Positions 10,528 through 24,239 of a stretch of DNA of 64,000 nucleotides are shown piece by piece. Each line of letters opens with the position of its first letter. The stretch's first letter is position 1. Source of the stretch: Tetraselmis striata (Eukaryota > Chlorophyta > Chlorodendrophyceae > Chlorodendrales > Chlorodendraceae); NCBI GenBank assembly GCA_006384855.1, contig VCJN01000373.1:1-64000 (forward strand), in the 5' to 3' direction. Both the position numbers and the translations under genes were made by a program. Under the pieces are notes generated by a model. The model did no database searches, was not told the origin of the DNA, and saw nothing but the letters and a program-made list of their open reading frames with translations.

Positions 10528-10703
10528 CAGTTACGATTAAATGTTATGTTTAAGGTACGGGATGTCCGGAGAAACTGAGAAGGGGGGGGGGGGGATCTTT
10601 AATTTGGGGTCGAAACTTTCATCTCAGTACTTAAGCAGTACTGGGTGGCTGGTGGCCTGAGCTAGGTCTCTCACCGCCACACCGCGTGCGGTGGCAACGG
10701 TAT
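10528..10703. repeat. Left arm of long inverted repeat
   Basis: About 90% identical, inverted, to 12888-13072. The well-matched core runs from CCGGAGAAACTGAGAA at 10566 to GGCAACGGTAT at 10703; the outer 40 bp match at roughly 75%. A run of 13 G lies at 10582-10594, at the same place where the right arm has 26. The two arms enclose the decayed reverse transcriptase remnant. Confidence 0.85.
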
Positions 10704-10735
10704 CTATATCATCCAGGCAAACGATACCGTACCAT

Positions 10736-12812
10736 GTCCAGAATGGCGCCGTGTACCTCGGTGCTCCTATTAGCCATTACCCCGGGTGGTTGACCCGTGC
10801 GTTGGGGCGGCGCCGGGAGGCCCACGCCGCACCGTTGGAGCGCATCGCCTCCTTTGGCACGTCGGGATACGGCTGGCACCATGGGGCCATGCGGCTGCTG
10901 GTCGTATGCGCAGTTCGGCAGACCGTCTTCCTCGGCCGCATGATGCCGCCGTCGGAGCTGGATCCTTTCTTGGAGGCCGTGGACGCCGCCAACATTTCGG
11001 CTGCGTTTTCGTTGCTTGGTTTGGACGCTTGCGACCAGTCCACACCGCGCATGGAGGCTGCGATCGATGAGTATGCCCGCGGATTTTGGCGGTATGAATG
11101 TGGCCTTGCTGCAGTCTGAGGCCCCCGCGGCGTTTTATTCCGCGCAATCGGTTGTTTTGCCAAAGCTGGTACGGGAGTACGGGCCCGCCCTCGGCCCCTT
11201 GAACGAGGTGTCGTCCGTGGCTACGAGTGCTTTACCATGGGCGCGCGAGACGCGCCGCGTATACGAGACTGTACGGGCCCTTACCACGTAACCGCAAGCA
11301 GATGTGCAGCGCGCACGCGCCGCATACGGGCACGCCCACGAGATCTTCGAGGTACTTACGGTCGGTAATGCTACGACCACCGCTGCACCGGATCCATCAG
11401 CTGGTACTGCGGCCCATACGGGTACGAGCACTAACGGAGGACGGCGCGTCACCACATCTCCTTTTATGGCCACTCCCCATGGAGTTGGTACTTGTGAGGC
11501 CGCCTTTGCTACCCAGCAATCGCTTCCTATCGGTGGTACGAGTACTGCCAATACCGTTACTACATGCGCTTTTGTAGCTCTCAAGATACCGTCGCCCAGC
11601 GAATTAGTGGCACCCCCTCCGTCAGTGGCATCTCCTTCCCTACCAGAATCTCAGCTAGGCGGTACTACAGCTCCGCCCTCGGGGACGGGTACGGGTACGG
11701 GTGCTGCATCCGATGATCAACCCACAACGAACATGGTTGTCCAACGCCACCTCAGCCGCGCGATTCGATTGCGTGGCTTCGTGGCCCTCGCTCTTGGCTT
11801 CCGGCGTACGGGTGCTGCGGCCTCGCGCCTTGATACCTTGCGCTGTGTACAGCGCATGCGGGCCGGGCTCCCTATCGCTTTTCCAGTCGGATCACGAGTC
11901 AGCCCGTAAGACTCCCCATGCTGCTTATTCGGCCGCCGCTGCGCGGGTGCTGGGCCTTCGCCCGCTCGGGGGTTTTGCGCTTGTCACATTCCCTGCCCCC
12001 ACGTGTAGTATTGACCCCTTATGGCTTCGCTCTACGGATGGCTCGAACCGGAATGCCACGGATTTCGTCATGGATCATCTGCCCCGTTGCGAACTACAAG
12101 CACCGCAATACCGCATGCATACCGCTTTGAAAAATCTGTGGGCTTCCGTGGCGTTCGAAGCGGAGGCGGTGCTCGACCGGGACCGCTCGGGAGTCGGCGA
12201 CTTGACCCTTGAGACGAGTGGGCTGCGCCCAGCGGACCGCTCGCGGCCGTCAGGTTTGACGCTAGCGGGGGGGGGGGGGGGGGGCGTGCGATTACATGAC
12301 CTATTTCGCGTAGATGTCCTCCACGACTCCCACGACTCCCACGCAACGACCGGCGATGGTGCACCCCGGGGATCGCGGCGACCGAGGCGGAGCGCAACAA
12401 GCTAGCGGCGGACCGGGCGTCTTCCGCCCCAGTGCAGGGTGTTCGATGGTACTACCCTTTTGTGGTTGAGGACCGCGGCCGTCTCGGGAAATCCGCTTTG
12501 ACGTTGGTCTACATCTTCGCGGTGATGTTGGCTGTGCGCAACTTCCCTGGCGGTCCTTCCGCCCCGACCTCTTGCTTTCTTCGTGGTCAATCCGTTCAGG
12601 CACTTCGGAACTTTGTCGCCAACCAACCTGCTGAGTTCCGCCGTCACCTGTCGCGCACACGGCGGGGGCTGTTGCCGCGGGTCTCGGCTTGCGTGCATGG
12701 TACCCTGGGCGGCATTCTCTCTGCTGGTGTGCAGATGGCCAAGTCTGATGCGTGTGCTCGTGTCCACTCTGCGTCTTCTCATGTTAATGCGTCCACCCCG
12801 CAGTCGCTGTAG
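10736..12812 (+). pseudogene. Decayed reverse transcriptase/endonuclease retroelement ORF
   Basis: No single frame is open. Successive frames carry the C-terminal half of a reverse transcriptase-type retroelement protein. 10746-11119 reads GAVYLGAPIS and later MMPPSELDPFLEAVDAANIS, the thumb region after the RT core. The 12.1-12.26 kb part reads RPADRSRPSGLTL, resembling the P-D motif of restriction-like endonucleases. 12404-12812 reads VEDRGRLGKSALTLVYIF and ends in TAG. Several frameshifts and a run of 18 G at 12267-12284 break the frame directly after the P-A-D motif. The RT core itself (motifs A to C) is missing. The lineage matches 60840-62622 (which also has R-P-A-D) better than the intact element at 4901-9376. 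The remnant lies wholly between long inverted repeats. Confidence 0.6.
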
Positions 12813-12887
12813 AGGACCTTTCTGATTGCCTTTTGTTTTGGTGATTTCCGATATCGCCTTCTGCTGCTAGCTCATGTAAATATATAT

Positions 12888-13072
12888 ATACCGTTGCCAG
12901 CGCACGCGGTGCGGGGGTGAGAGACCTAGCTCAGGCCACCAGCCGCCCAGCACTGCTTAAGTACTGAAATGAAAGTTTCGACCCAAAATGAAGACCCCCC
13001 CCCCCCCCCCCCCCCCCCCCTTCTCAGTTTCTCCGGAAATGCGGTACGTAAAACACATCTTTTAGCCGTAAG
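12888..13072. repeat. Right arm of long inverted repeat
   Basis: Inverted partner of 10528-10703. Its homopolymer (26 C at 12995-13020) is twice as long as in the left arm, so this tract changes length quickly. Weak inverted similarity continues outward to about 13122. Confidence 0.85.
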
Positions 13073-13111
13073 TGCATAAAATATAGGGGCACCATCCTTA
13101 CGGGTACTATG

Positions 13112-13265
13112 TGTAATTACATCAGGGCTTTCACAAAAGCGCACTACAACAGAACTAACAGCAAGTATGAAAGGTTGCCAGCAGAAGAGCGACATAAGCC
13201 CAAAACCAAGGGCGAGCAGGAGGACAGGAAGCCAAGAACCAAGACGGAGCCTAGAACCAAGAAGG
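13112..13265 (+). repeat. Dispersed repeat copy (GCGCACTACAACAGAACTAA type)
   Basis: Shares an ordered series of blocks with 60575-60700: an ACATCAGGG start, GCGCACTAC, GAAAGGTTGCCA, GACATAAGCC and a purine-rich AACCAAG-repeat tail. It sits just outside the right inverted-repeat arm, opposite the head-to-head copies outside the left arm. Confidence 0.65.
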
Positions 13266-13344
13266 AGTCACGGGTACTATAGTATCTATGTACGTATATA
13301 ATACGCGTTATTGATGTATTTTTATACGCATCGATACATATACG

Positions 13345-13470
13345 TATGTATGTGTATTCACATAAGATACATCTAATCTACATCTAATCTACATCTTATA
13401 ATATACATCATAAGATACATCATAAGATACATAAGATGTACATAAGATATACATAAGATGTACATCTGCA
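13345..13470. repeat. AT-rich microsatellite of ACATAAGAT-like units
   Basis: Imperfect repeats of CATCTAATCTA and CATAAGATA, followed by G homopolymers from about 13490. It separates the mobile-element block from the acetyltransferase gene. Confidence 0.8.
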
Positions 13471-13701
13471 TATACTTTTGGGGGTGGAAGGGGGGGGGGG
13501 GGGGGGGGTGCGGGGGGGGGCGGGGTCCTTTTTCGTGGGGGGGCGGGCGGCGGGGGCTCGGCCGGCCACTGCTGCACGGCCGCGCGCCACTGTCGCCACA
13601 GTTCCGAAGTCGTCGGCAAAGTAGTTTACCTTATTCTCGCCCCCCTGCAAAGCCCCAAATCACCGCCACCGCCACCGCCACCGCCACTGGCCACCGTCAC
13701 G

Positions 13702-15935
<2,234 letters not shown>

Positions 15936-16419
15936 GTGTGTGCCCCCCCCTCCCCAGGTACCCGCGCTTTTGACACCGGTTGGCCTGCCGGCGTGATCGA
16001 GATGGAGGTGGCTTGCTTTGGATACGCAATATGTGCAAATAATTCAAATTACGCCGGCGCGGCGTCGATGCGGGTGAATTCACTCGTACTCATGCAGCGC
16101 CGCAATCCGGTAGGGGGGTTGCGGAATGCGAGGCGTGCCATTGACACGGGGCAGCAGAGCCTGCCTGGCCTGCGGTCCTTGGGGGTGCGTCGACAGCTGC
16201 TTCACGAAGAAGCAGCTGGTCACTTCACGAAGACTTTTACAATTAAAGAAAATCGTTTTTTTCGGGGATGGGCCAGCATCGCGCGAGGGCGCAGCGCAGC
16301 CCAGTCCCGGGCAACTACCGCCGCCGTCCCGGTACTGCCGCTAGCCCCTGGCGCTGCCTTCCCCCCAGGCGGCCGGGCGCGGCACGCGAGCGGGCGCTCC
16401 CTCAACGCGCCGGGCCCTC
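15936..16419. other. 3' intergenic region
   Basis: Lies between the stop of the acetyltransferase gene and the convergent hypothetical ORF. No gene or repeat was recognised, and no clear TGTAA polyadenylation signal was seen near the stop. Confidence 0.4.
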
Positions 16420-17142
16420 TCAGGTGCGGCACCCCTCTGGCCGCGGCCGCCCGGCGCGAGTCGTCGCCGGCGGCGTGCGCGTCGTCGAGGGGCCTTTGCC
16501 GGCTGGCAGCAGCTTAACCCGCGCGGGCTTGGGGCTGCTCGACCCCTGCCCCCGCCCCTGGCCCGGGGCGCCCGGGCCATTCTCCTTATTGCCCTTATTC
16601 ATGGCACGGCCGAGGACCCTGCCGGGCTTCCCGAGCCGCCCCAGCGGGGACCGCGGCGGCGCCTCGACCGCCACGGCTGCCGCCGCGGCAGCCCGCATCG
16701 CGTTGAACTCGTCGGCTACGTCTGGCGCGAGCACGTAGTTGGCCGGCACCGATAGGTGGCTCGGCTTGGCACCCTGCGAACCAAGCAGGCGCCCCTTCAC
16801 TGACCACGCGCGACAGCCGCACCACAAGCAGAAGCACAGCCGGCCCGCAGACAAAACAAGCGAGTGCTCGACGTTTACTCGCAGTATCCGAGTGCCATGT
16901 ATTGACAGTTTAAATAGGTGTCGACATCTCAGCAGATAGGGGCTCAGGTCGATTTCCTCGCTCGTTTCTCCGTCGAGAAAATATGGATTGCTCTCACCAT
17001 CACGTGATTTCACTTTGCAAGGGTCGCGGCAGCAGGGATGGCGCACCTCGAACTGCTCGACCGCGGGCTCTTCCTTGACCGGCTGCAGTTTGTTGCCGGG
17101 GCTGAGCGCGGGCCCCGTCGCCTCGATGGGGACTGTCGTCAC
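16420..17142 (-). CDS. Hypothetical protein, probably spliced
   Basis: A 240-codon open frame whose upstream end is a GTG, so the true start or first exon is not located; the frame stays open upstream past 17230. It probably contains an intron from about 17018 (donor gtgaaa after HPCCRDPCK) to an acceptor CAG just before GAKPSHLSVPANYVLAPDV. The C-terminal part is Ala-rich, then very basic (RLGKPGRVLGRAMNKGNK) and Pro/Arg-rich, suggesting a disordered or nucleic-acid-contacting tail. No domain is recognised. Exon-like splice signals and unbiased composition in the middle argue for a gene. GC-rich antisense noise is the alternative. Confidence 0.35.
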   Translation of the reverse strand: MTTVPIEATGPALSPGNKLQPVKEEPAVEQFEVRHPCCRDPCKVKSRDGESNPYFLDGETSEEIDLSPYLLRCRHLFKLSIHGTRILRVNVEHSLVLSAGRLCFCLWCGCRAWSVKGRLLGSQGAKPSHLSVPANYVLAPDVADEFNAMRAAAAAAVAVEAPPRSPLGRLGKPGRVLGRAMNKGNKENGPGAPGQGRGQGSSSPKPARVKLLPAGKGPSTTRTPPATTRAGRPRPEGCRT

Positions 17143-17713
17143 CTCTGGATCGCGTTCGTCCAGCGGTGCCGGGCCGGCAGGGGGAGCGCCACCATCTGCC
17201 GAAAACGCGGAAGTGCTGGCTTTCGCTGGGTGAGTGGCGCCATGGCCGCCGCATCTGCGCTCGCTGGTACTGTGCCTATAGCGAGTGGCAGCCCCCCATA
17301 AAGGCGTCTGTGTCAGTCGATGTACAAATCCTTGACACAGAGCAAGCTAATCGCAGATGGATTACTTCATCCTTACGGTACCTACACCACATAGACCGTA
17401 TATGCTGTCTCTACAGATTCTATTGTTATACGGTACCAGTAAAGACAGGTTCCGTTGCATAATACTAGTAATCTCATGTGGTTTCGGAGCACCGATTGCA
17501 CGGTTGGTCTTCGTAGCAGATGAAAGTGACTGGCAAGGTGGTTTCGGAGCAGCTTCGCGGTTTTGCCGAACGCCCAGCAGTGCGGTGGCAGACTGGGTGG
17601 GCACTTTTGAGACAACGTGTGGTGAGTATGTGTGCTTGGAGGGGAGATATGGGCACATGGGATTTGAAGTCAGGGTAAGCGCGTAAGCCCGCTTGCCAAA
17701 AGGGGAGGGGGGG
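17143..17713. other. Intergenic, nothing recognised
   Basis: Mixed-composition sequence with a 14-bp direct repeat GTGGTTTCGGAGCA (17478 and 17539). No reliable coding frame. It may hold the promoter or first exon of the minus-strand hypothetical gene and the 3' UTR of the membrane protein gene. Confidence 0.4.
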
Positions 17714-20700
17714 TCACCCGAACACGATGCTGGTCCAGATCATGCCAAAGAAGCACCATAAAACCATGAGGACGGTGACCACCTGCACCAGAGTTTGAAA
17801 AGAGTTTCACATCTTGATGCGTATATTGGAAAGTCCCGGTAAAATAGGAGGGGGGTGGGGGGTGGGCGGGGGAGGGGCACCTCGAGGTACATAGCGGCCC
17901 ACTCCCCCGGGCGGGCACCATAGATGCCGCCCAGCATGACCGCCCCCTCAACCAGCATCAGCGTCTGGAACAGCGGGAAGCTCACGATCTGGTCCCGCTT
18001 GCGCAGCGACCAGAAGGTGCGGCGCCCGACGTGCAGCGAGCCGCGCCACCAGAAGCGCCCCTCTGCGTCCGTCGAGTCGCTCACGAAGCACGACGGCGGC
18101 CACGCCATTGCGGCTGCAAAACAGACAAGACAACAGGCGCACCGTCATGGCGGATGTTGGCAGTGGCATTACTGCCACACACGACACAAACCGTCACCAC
18201 ACTTTGGATATTCGCGGTATATCATCGTTTTTACCACCCCCTCCCCGGCGCGAAGAGAGAAAAATGCATTTATTTCGAAGTATATCAGAATATACCACGA
18301 TAACCACATGAATCTGCCGGCTCGATGCTGCAAGATTCATTATTTATTGGACCCGCGAACCCAATTAGCTGTAGTTATGGGATGCCGGGCACATCCCCGT
18401 CAGGCGGTGCGTCAACCCTCAGTAAACGGTGGTTGATCTAAATGATCCTAAAGGGTGAGAACCTCTAATTAAGAGGTAAAATGGGTGCTAATTAAAGCCA
18501 CTATCTGCAAAGTATGCTCACGCTTAGAAGGGGTTGCGCATGCGCACCAGAGGCAAAGCTTGGCGGCTTGAGGACACTATTCCTCTATACAGTTAAGTTG
18601 GGGTCAGGAATGCGTGAGAGTATAAACTGTACAACTGCTCCCAATGGCATGTGCCGCAGAGGGCCTTAAGGGTTTGTTTGTAGGGTTTTGAACCACAGGC
18701 ATACAGAAGGCATTCGCTGTGGATGCAGAGCGATGTTTAGTCTCATCAGTGGGGGCATCAGATGCACGCGGAGCGGCGCGGGCACGCACCGACCAGCAGC
18801 TTCATGTCGTCGCCCTTGGGCAGGGTGATGGAGAGGGAGCGGCCGCAGAGGAGCGGCAGCGTCACGTGCGTGGTGGTGGTCAGCTTGGCCCACATGCCCT
18901 CGTTGGCGGGGAAGAAGCGGATCAACAGCAGCACCAGGGCTGCGTGCGCGAAGATGCAGACGAATACGGCGCCGCCAAACACAGCCTGCACGCGAAGCCG
19001 GGTGTTCAGCCTCCGGCATGTAGGCACAGCCGCAGAGGACACCCCCCGCCCCCCAAGTCCCACTCCCCTGGGTTGCATCGCGGCGGGGCTTGCACGGACC
19101 GCAAAGAGCGCCAGCAGCATCGCTCGACAGCTGAGCTCGCACAGGCGGAACAGGAAGAAGGAGAGCCCCTCCACTACGTGTGTCTTGTCGAGCTTGGCCT
19201 GCAGGGCAACACCACGCTCGGTGCGCATCCACAGCAGAGAAGGAGAGGGGGGGGGGGGGGGGGGGGGGATTAGAAATGGAGCCGCACCTTGACGTCATTG
19301 AAGTCGAGGGCCAGGAAGCTGAGCGCCCCAGAGATGAGCGAGGCAACGATGGAGGCGCCCAGGAAAAAGTCGAACCCCTCGCGGCCGGGGCACTCCAGCG
19401 CATCGTCGCTGCAGCGGATGGCGATGTACGCCTGCATGATGGCCAGGCTGAGCGTGAGGAAGAGCGCGTCCACGAGGCGCATGCCGCGGAGGTCCATCGC
19501 CACGGCGCGCTGCTTCACTTGGTGGCTGAACAGTGACCGTAGCGCCGCAAAGATCTGGCGGGGATGGGGCCATTCAACGCCAATTAGGGCACGGAAGGGG
19601 GTGAGGCAATGCTCTGGCAATCGGTGTGATGGGGTGGGGACCAAGCCGCACCGTGCCGAGATGCAGGAAGGAGAAGATCGCGCCGGTCTTGCGCACCAGG
19701 CGCCGCACGTCGTTCTTGGTGAGCCCGTACACGCGCGGCTCCTTCTTGTCGGGCAGGTCGGGCGCGATGGGCGGGTAATGGTGCAGCCAGTAGACCGTGA
19801 CCAGCGTGGAGGTTGTCAGGAAGAACAGCAGCACCATGAAGAACCAGCCCAGGTCGTCCTGCGCGAAGCGGAGGATCTCGCGCAGCAGCGATATCTGGAG
19901 GGGCCAGCGCCGCACGTGTCAGCCGCGCGCAGGGACGCGGCCTGCCCCTGGCGGCAGTGAGGGGTGGAGCGGGGTGGGGGCGGTACCTTGGAGAAGCAGT
20001 CCAGGCCGATGCCCAGCCAGAGCATGTTCTTCTGCGGGGAGGTCAGATCCTGGGCAGCGTTGACCGGGTGGCACGTGTCAGGGTTCTTTTGGGGTTTGCG
20101 TCGTTTCCATGCGGTGCTATTGTCAATGACCGTAAGGGTCCGCCTTAAGGGTTGGAGCGCGTGATTTAGTTTGTGGTTGGAAAAGCTGCGCCAAGTGATG
20201 CATCTCTTCGTGATAAGCGACAAATACGATCATCATGGAATAATACCCCCCCTCCCCCAATGAGGTTTAGGGGGCCGTCTGGGTAGGTAGATCTGCACCG
20301 GGAGGTGGGGGGGGGGGGGGGGGGGGGGGAGGGGGGGGGGGGGGGGGGGGGGGCGGCGCACCGTGCCCAGCGACTGGATGCGGTCCGCCAGCGCCTGCGG
20401 CACATTGAGCGGCGCGCTCACGGCCCCAGGGTTCATATTCATGGGCGCGGAGGCCACGACCATCTTGGTGGGGGCAAAGACGAAAGGGAAATGGAGGGGG
20501 AGAGCAGTTGATCAGCACAGGATCCATCCGCATTTCATTTAACAATGCCGCTGACCAATGACGGCAGCACCGCAGCAGCCATCTACGGGTGCCGGCGCGG
20601 TAATGAGAACAATGCGGAGACGCCGCCATGCCCGACAGAGGTCAAATGCAGAGGAATATATAGTAGGACTACATAGAATGTGCTCTTATAGACTGCATTT

Positions 20701-22892
20701 CAGGCTTATCATTAGGGTTCTTGTAGGTGCCCCCGCCCCCATATATGATCCTTTATGTTGGGCGCCCAGAGTGTTGGCCTGTGTCAATCTATACATGTGT
20801 TATTAGCCGGATACCGCATCACCGCGACTCACGATGGCCAGATCAGCCCTGCATTGGCATCAAATGTGAGGTCTGCCCGGCGCCGCTCACCTTGCGCTTC
20901 TTGAAGGAGGACTCCATGGTGGATTGACTCAGGAATCCGGGCTTCTTCCTGAAGCCATTCTGCACGTGACACCGATGCCTCAGCGGTGGCGCGTCGCGTA
21001 CCGTGCCGTTCAATGGGGTTTGCGGGTGGAATGAATAATGTATCGTTTGGCATCAATGACTCGGAAGATCCGTGAGATATTCGTGGCGAATTCTCATACA
21101 TTTCAAGATAAACCTAGCTTTCCTCCCTGGCGGGCGGTCAAAAAGACAACACACATACCGCGAGCCTAAAGTGTGGTTGCGGTATGTTGGCCAGACAAGC
21201 CCCCCCCCCCCCCCCCCCCAAGCGGCATCGCCGCCTAAGGGGTGTGGAAGCGGCGAGGAGGCGCACCGGAGTGGAGCCCGGCCTAGAGGAGGGCGTGGCA
21301 GCCGCCGGGCCGCCGGTGGAGGACGCGATGGCGGCGGGCCTGGCCGGGGTGAATCTGGAGGGGGTGGTGCAGAGGTCGATGCAGAGGTCGCTGACGGCCA
21401 TCTTGGAGGGCAGCTGCGGCTTGTTCTGCGCGAGTGGCGAGCAGCTCAGGGGCGATATTCGGTGCGAGGGTTGCGCTGGTGAGGTTGGGCAGCAGGATGA
21501 CGCAGACTGGATGGTGGGCAGCGCGCAGCAGCACGTCACAGCATCCAGGGGCGGGGGGCGGGTACCGTCATGCTCGCAGGCAGCACGGGACTGTTCCCCG
21601 ACTCGCCAGCGTCCGGGAACCTGACCCGATTGGGCGTGGCAGTCATGGGCAACGGGGGCGTTGGGCCACAGCCTCTGTCCTCGGGCGGGGGCGTGCCCCC
21701 GTCGGGCGTCACTTCGCGCCGCGTCTCCTCCGCCTCTGGCTGGGGGCCGGGCGCCGGGAACTCGAAGCTGCTGTCGTCCCCGCCCTCCCGGGACAGGTCC
21801 CCCCCGCTGGCCTTGAGGTTTGACACGTCTCGCAGCGGGGACCGGCCGGCGCTGCTGCTGCGGGAGTGCTGAGCCGCGCGGCGAGGCGTGGTGCCGTTGC
21901 TGGCGGGCGGTGGAGGGCGATGCTGCCGGAGGCCGCCGTTGCTGAGGCGGCTGGACTGTGATACGTTGCCTGGTGACGCTGAGTCCTACATATACACACC
22001 GGCCGGCGTCCCATGCACGGAAGTGTCTTGGTTAGGGTTGATGGCATGCTTTGGCGATTGCAGACAACAAAGACACATGCCTTGCCAAAATTGCCCTCCC
22101 TCCCCAATAATTTGCATGGGATTGTTAAACTATACAATAACTGTGTGAAATTCTGCAAGTGAACGAACTTGCGGAATGAATGGGCTGCCAGCCAGATGCG
22201 TGCCAAACCTGCTGCCAGGTTGACGGGCTGCCGTCATCGGGCCCGGGCGACTCGCCACCGAAGTCGTCGCTGCAGCTGGGGTCGTACCGCCACGACGGCT
22301 GCCGGCGCGTCGCACTCGCTGGCGAGGATCCCCCGGCCGCGCTGCCGGGGGTTGCGCTGCGGCCGCGGCCGCGGCCCGGGCGCTGTGGGATGGAGCCGGG
22401 AGACGGTGGCGGCCGCCGACCGGCGCGCCCGGTTGTGGCGGGGGGCGAGCTAGTGGCAACGGGGGAGGGGATGGCGCCGCTGCCGCTGCTGCCAGTCAAC
22501 CGGAGCCGCAGGCCGCAGTGTCCGCCGCCCTCCACGCTGTCGTCCACGCCAGGGGAGGCCACCCAACCCAGCCCGCCACCGCCAGCATAGCGCGAGCGTC
22601 CGAGCTCCATCTGCGGCGAAATGATTATCCGAGGCCGGGTTGCGGTGTCGGCCGGCGGGGTGGGGGCGGCGCCGGGCCCCGACTGCCGGCCGCGGCTGTA
22701 GCCGTCAGCGGGGGAGTCCAGTTCCGGGGCGTCATGGTCGTCCTCGTAGCCGCCGGAGCACTCGTACTCGCGGAAACCAACCTCCTCCTCCTCCTCCCCC
22801 TCGCTGACAAACTGCCAGGCGACGCTGGAGCGGAAGGGGCTGACGCGGCTTGAGGATTCCACGGAAGCGGCAACGGAAGGCCGATCCGCCAT
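17714..22892 (-). CDS. Multi-pass membrane protein, XK-related (XKR) scramblase-like
   Basis: Twelve exons, given 5' to 3': 22892-22209, 21955-21566, 21425-21267, 20959-20891, 20463-20362, 20031-19987, 19894-19652, 19554-19288, 19198-19100, 18985-18790, 18113-17881 and 17782-17714. All introns are phase 0 except the tenth (phase 1), and every join keeps frame, giving 851 residues. Residues 1-430 are Ser/Pro/Gly-rich and disordered, with an acidic patch (SEGEEEEEVGF). The membrane part starts near 470: LGIGLDCFSK, GWFFMVLLFFLTTSTLVTVY, LVDALFLTLSLAIMQAYIAI, GASIVASLISGALSFLAL, FFLFRLCELSCRAMLLALFA, VFGGAVFVCIFAHAALVLLL, FQTLMLVEGAVMLGGIYGA and a final VVTVLMVLWCFFGMIWTSIV. The order of a long-sided Q-containing helix, a serine-rich helix, an R-x-x-E-x-x-x-R helix and an L-V-E-containing late helix matches XK/XKR proteins, some of which are phospholipid scramblases. 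That assignment is by pattern only. No caspase site can be called. Exon 5 uses an AAG acceptor, the least certain join. Confidence 0.62.
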
Positions 22893-23068
22893 CGCGTGGT
22901 GCAGTGTTTGCCGGCCAGCTCGGGCTGTGGCGGGTGAGGACTGGGCGCGGCATGCAGCGCGGTCAGCGTGAAACGTGCAGTATTGGGTTCAGGGATAAGC
23001 GTCATCGGCGCGGCGGGCCGCAAATAACGCGCGTGCTGCGTCGCCGCGCCCGTTACCTTTTTTTTTCG

Positions 23069-23108
23069 TCCCCGGCCGGGACAGGACTGGCAGTGAAACC
23101 CTTCGTCC
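23069..23108 (+). repeat. Dispersed module, copy 2 of 4 (truncated)
   Basis: CCCGGCCGGGACAGGACTGG preceded by a run of T, as in copy 1. The frame reads AGTGLAVKP and then diverges. Only about 40 bp are retained. Confidence 0.65.
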
Positions 23109-23800
23109 ATTGTTTGTCGGGCGATAAGAGTATAGGGCTTTAGGGTTTGCAGGGCTAGAGGTGTGGCATGAAAATCATGGGGCCAGCATCACTGACCCCT
23201 TGATGGCTGCGTCGGCACAGGCATCGCCGGCTGCTGGTCGTGGGGGGGGAGATCATATCCTACCCGCTGCCCGCCCCCCGCCCCCCCCCCCCCCCCCCCC
23301 CCACCTCCCCCCGCGCGCCTACCCTGTGCATACCTGCTGAGTGCCGCCCCTCCTCACCGCCGTGCTGCTAACCGCTGGTGCATTGCGGTGAGCTGATGGC
23401 TAGTCCCGATGCCCAATTCGCCTACCCATTACCCAATGTACAGGCTGCAGTGACTAGCAGCGCCGCGGCCTCCCACCCACCTTTCAGCCTTTTGCCTTCG
23501 CTAAGGTCAGCAGAGTCCCCCCTCTCCACCTCCGTGCTGCGAATCCCTGGTGCCTAGGCCGTGTGCTGGCTGCCAGTCCCATCAGCACCGGATATAATAA
23601 TTAAAATTCGACCTTGCCCCTTGCTGTACTTGGCGCATGTCACTTGATACCATTTTCAACGTAAACCATATTGACGCAACACGCATCCGGCTGAAACTGT
23701 ATTCCTATGAACCCGCCGCGCGTCTCATATGACATGCATGGCCAGCGGCAGTACTTCGTCGATGGTGTGAAGGGGACATATGATCCCGTGCCCCACATGA

Positions 23801-23822
23801 AGATATATATATACATATATTC

Positions 23823-23918
<96 letters not shown>
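23801..23918. repeat. (AT)n microsatellite
   Basis: A near-perfect TA/AT run interrupted by a few GTAT and CAT units. It gives spurious Ile-Tyr frames on both strands. Confidence 0.97.
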
Positions 23919-23920
<2 letters not shown>

Positions 23921-24239
23921 GGCGTTGCATCCTAAGTTCATGCCGATTCCCCTAGCCCCAAATCATAAAAACACACTCTCGAGACATTCTGAAATGATAT
24001 AGCCAGGATTTGTTTTGCATGCCCTTTCCGAAGCACCTCACCGAGCCAGCGCATGGGACTGGCATGTGCTAGCTATTATCAAGCGCCGGCCCCGTCATGG
24101 CGTGCAGACCGCTCTGGATGAGCCGCGGGCTTGTTCTTCTGACCTGAGCGCTCTTCGTCACGCGGCAGGGCCGCCTCTCGCAGCGCATCTCAGTGGTCGA
24201 CCAGGGGCGTGTTTCTTGCCGCTTCCGGAAACACATACG

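Larger units (their letters stand above)
22893..24239. other. Divergent intergenic region with repeats
   Basis: Lies between the membrane protein gene (minus) and the ankyrin kinase (plus), so both promoters are probably here. It holds one dispersed module (23069-23108), a C homopolymer (about 23281-23302) and an AT microsatellite. The kinase frame is open back to 24015 but only from a TTG. Confidence 0.5.

Noticed and set aside
18666-19403. Long open frames antisense or out of frame in the XKR-like gene
   Set aside because: They cross introns and homopolymers. The spliced frame gives continuous membrane helices with consistent phase.
23640-23955. Ile-Tyr-rich small proteins on both strands
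   Set aside because: Products of the AT microsatellite.
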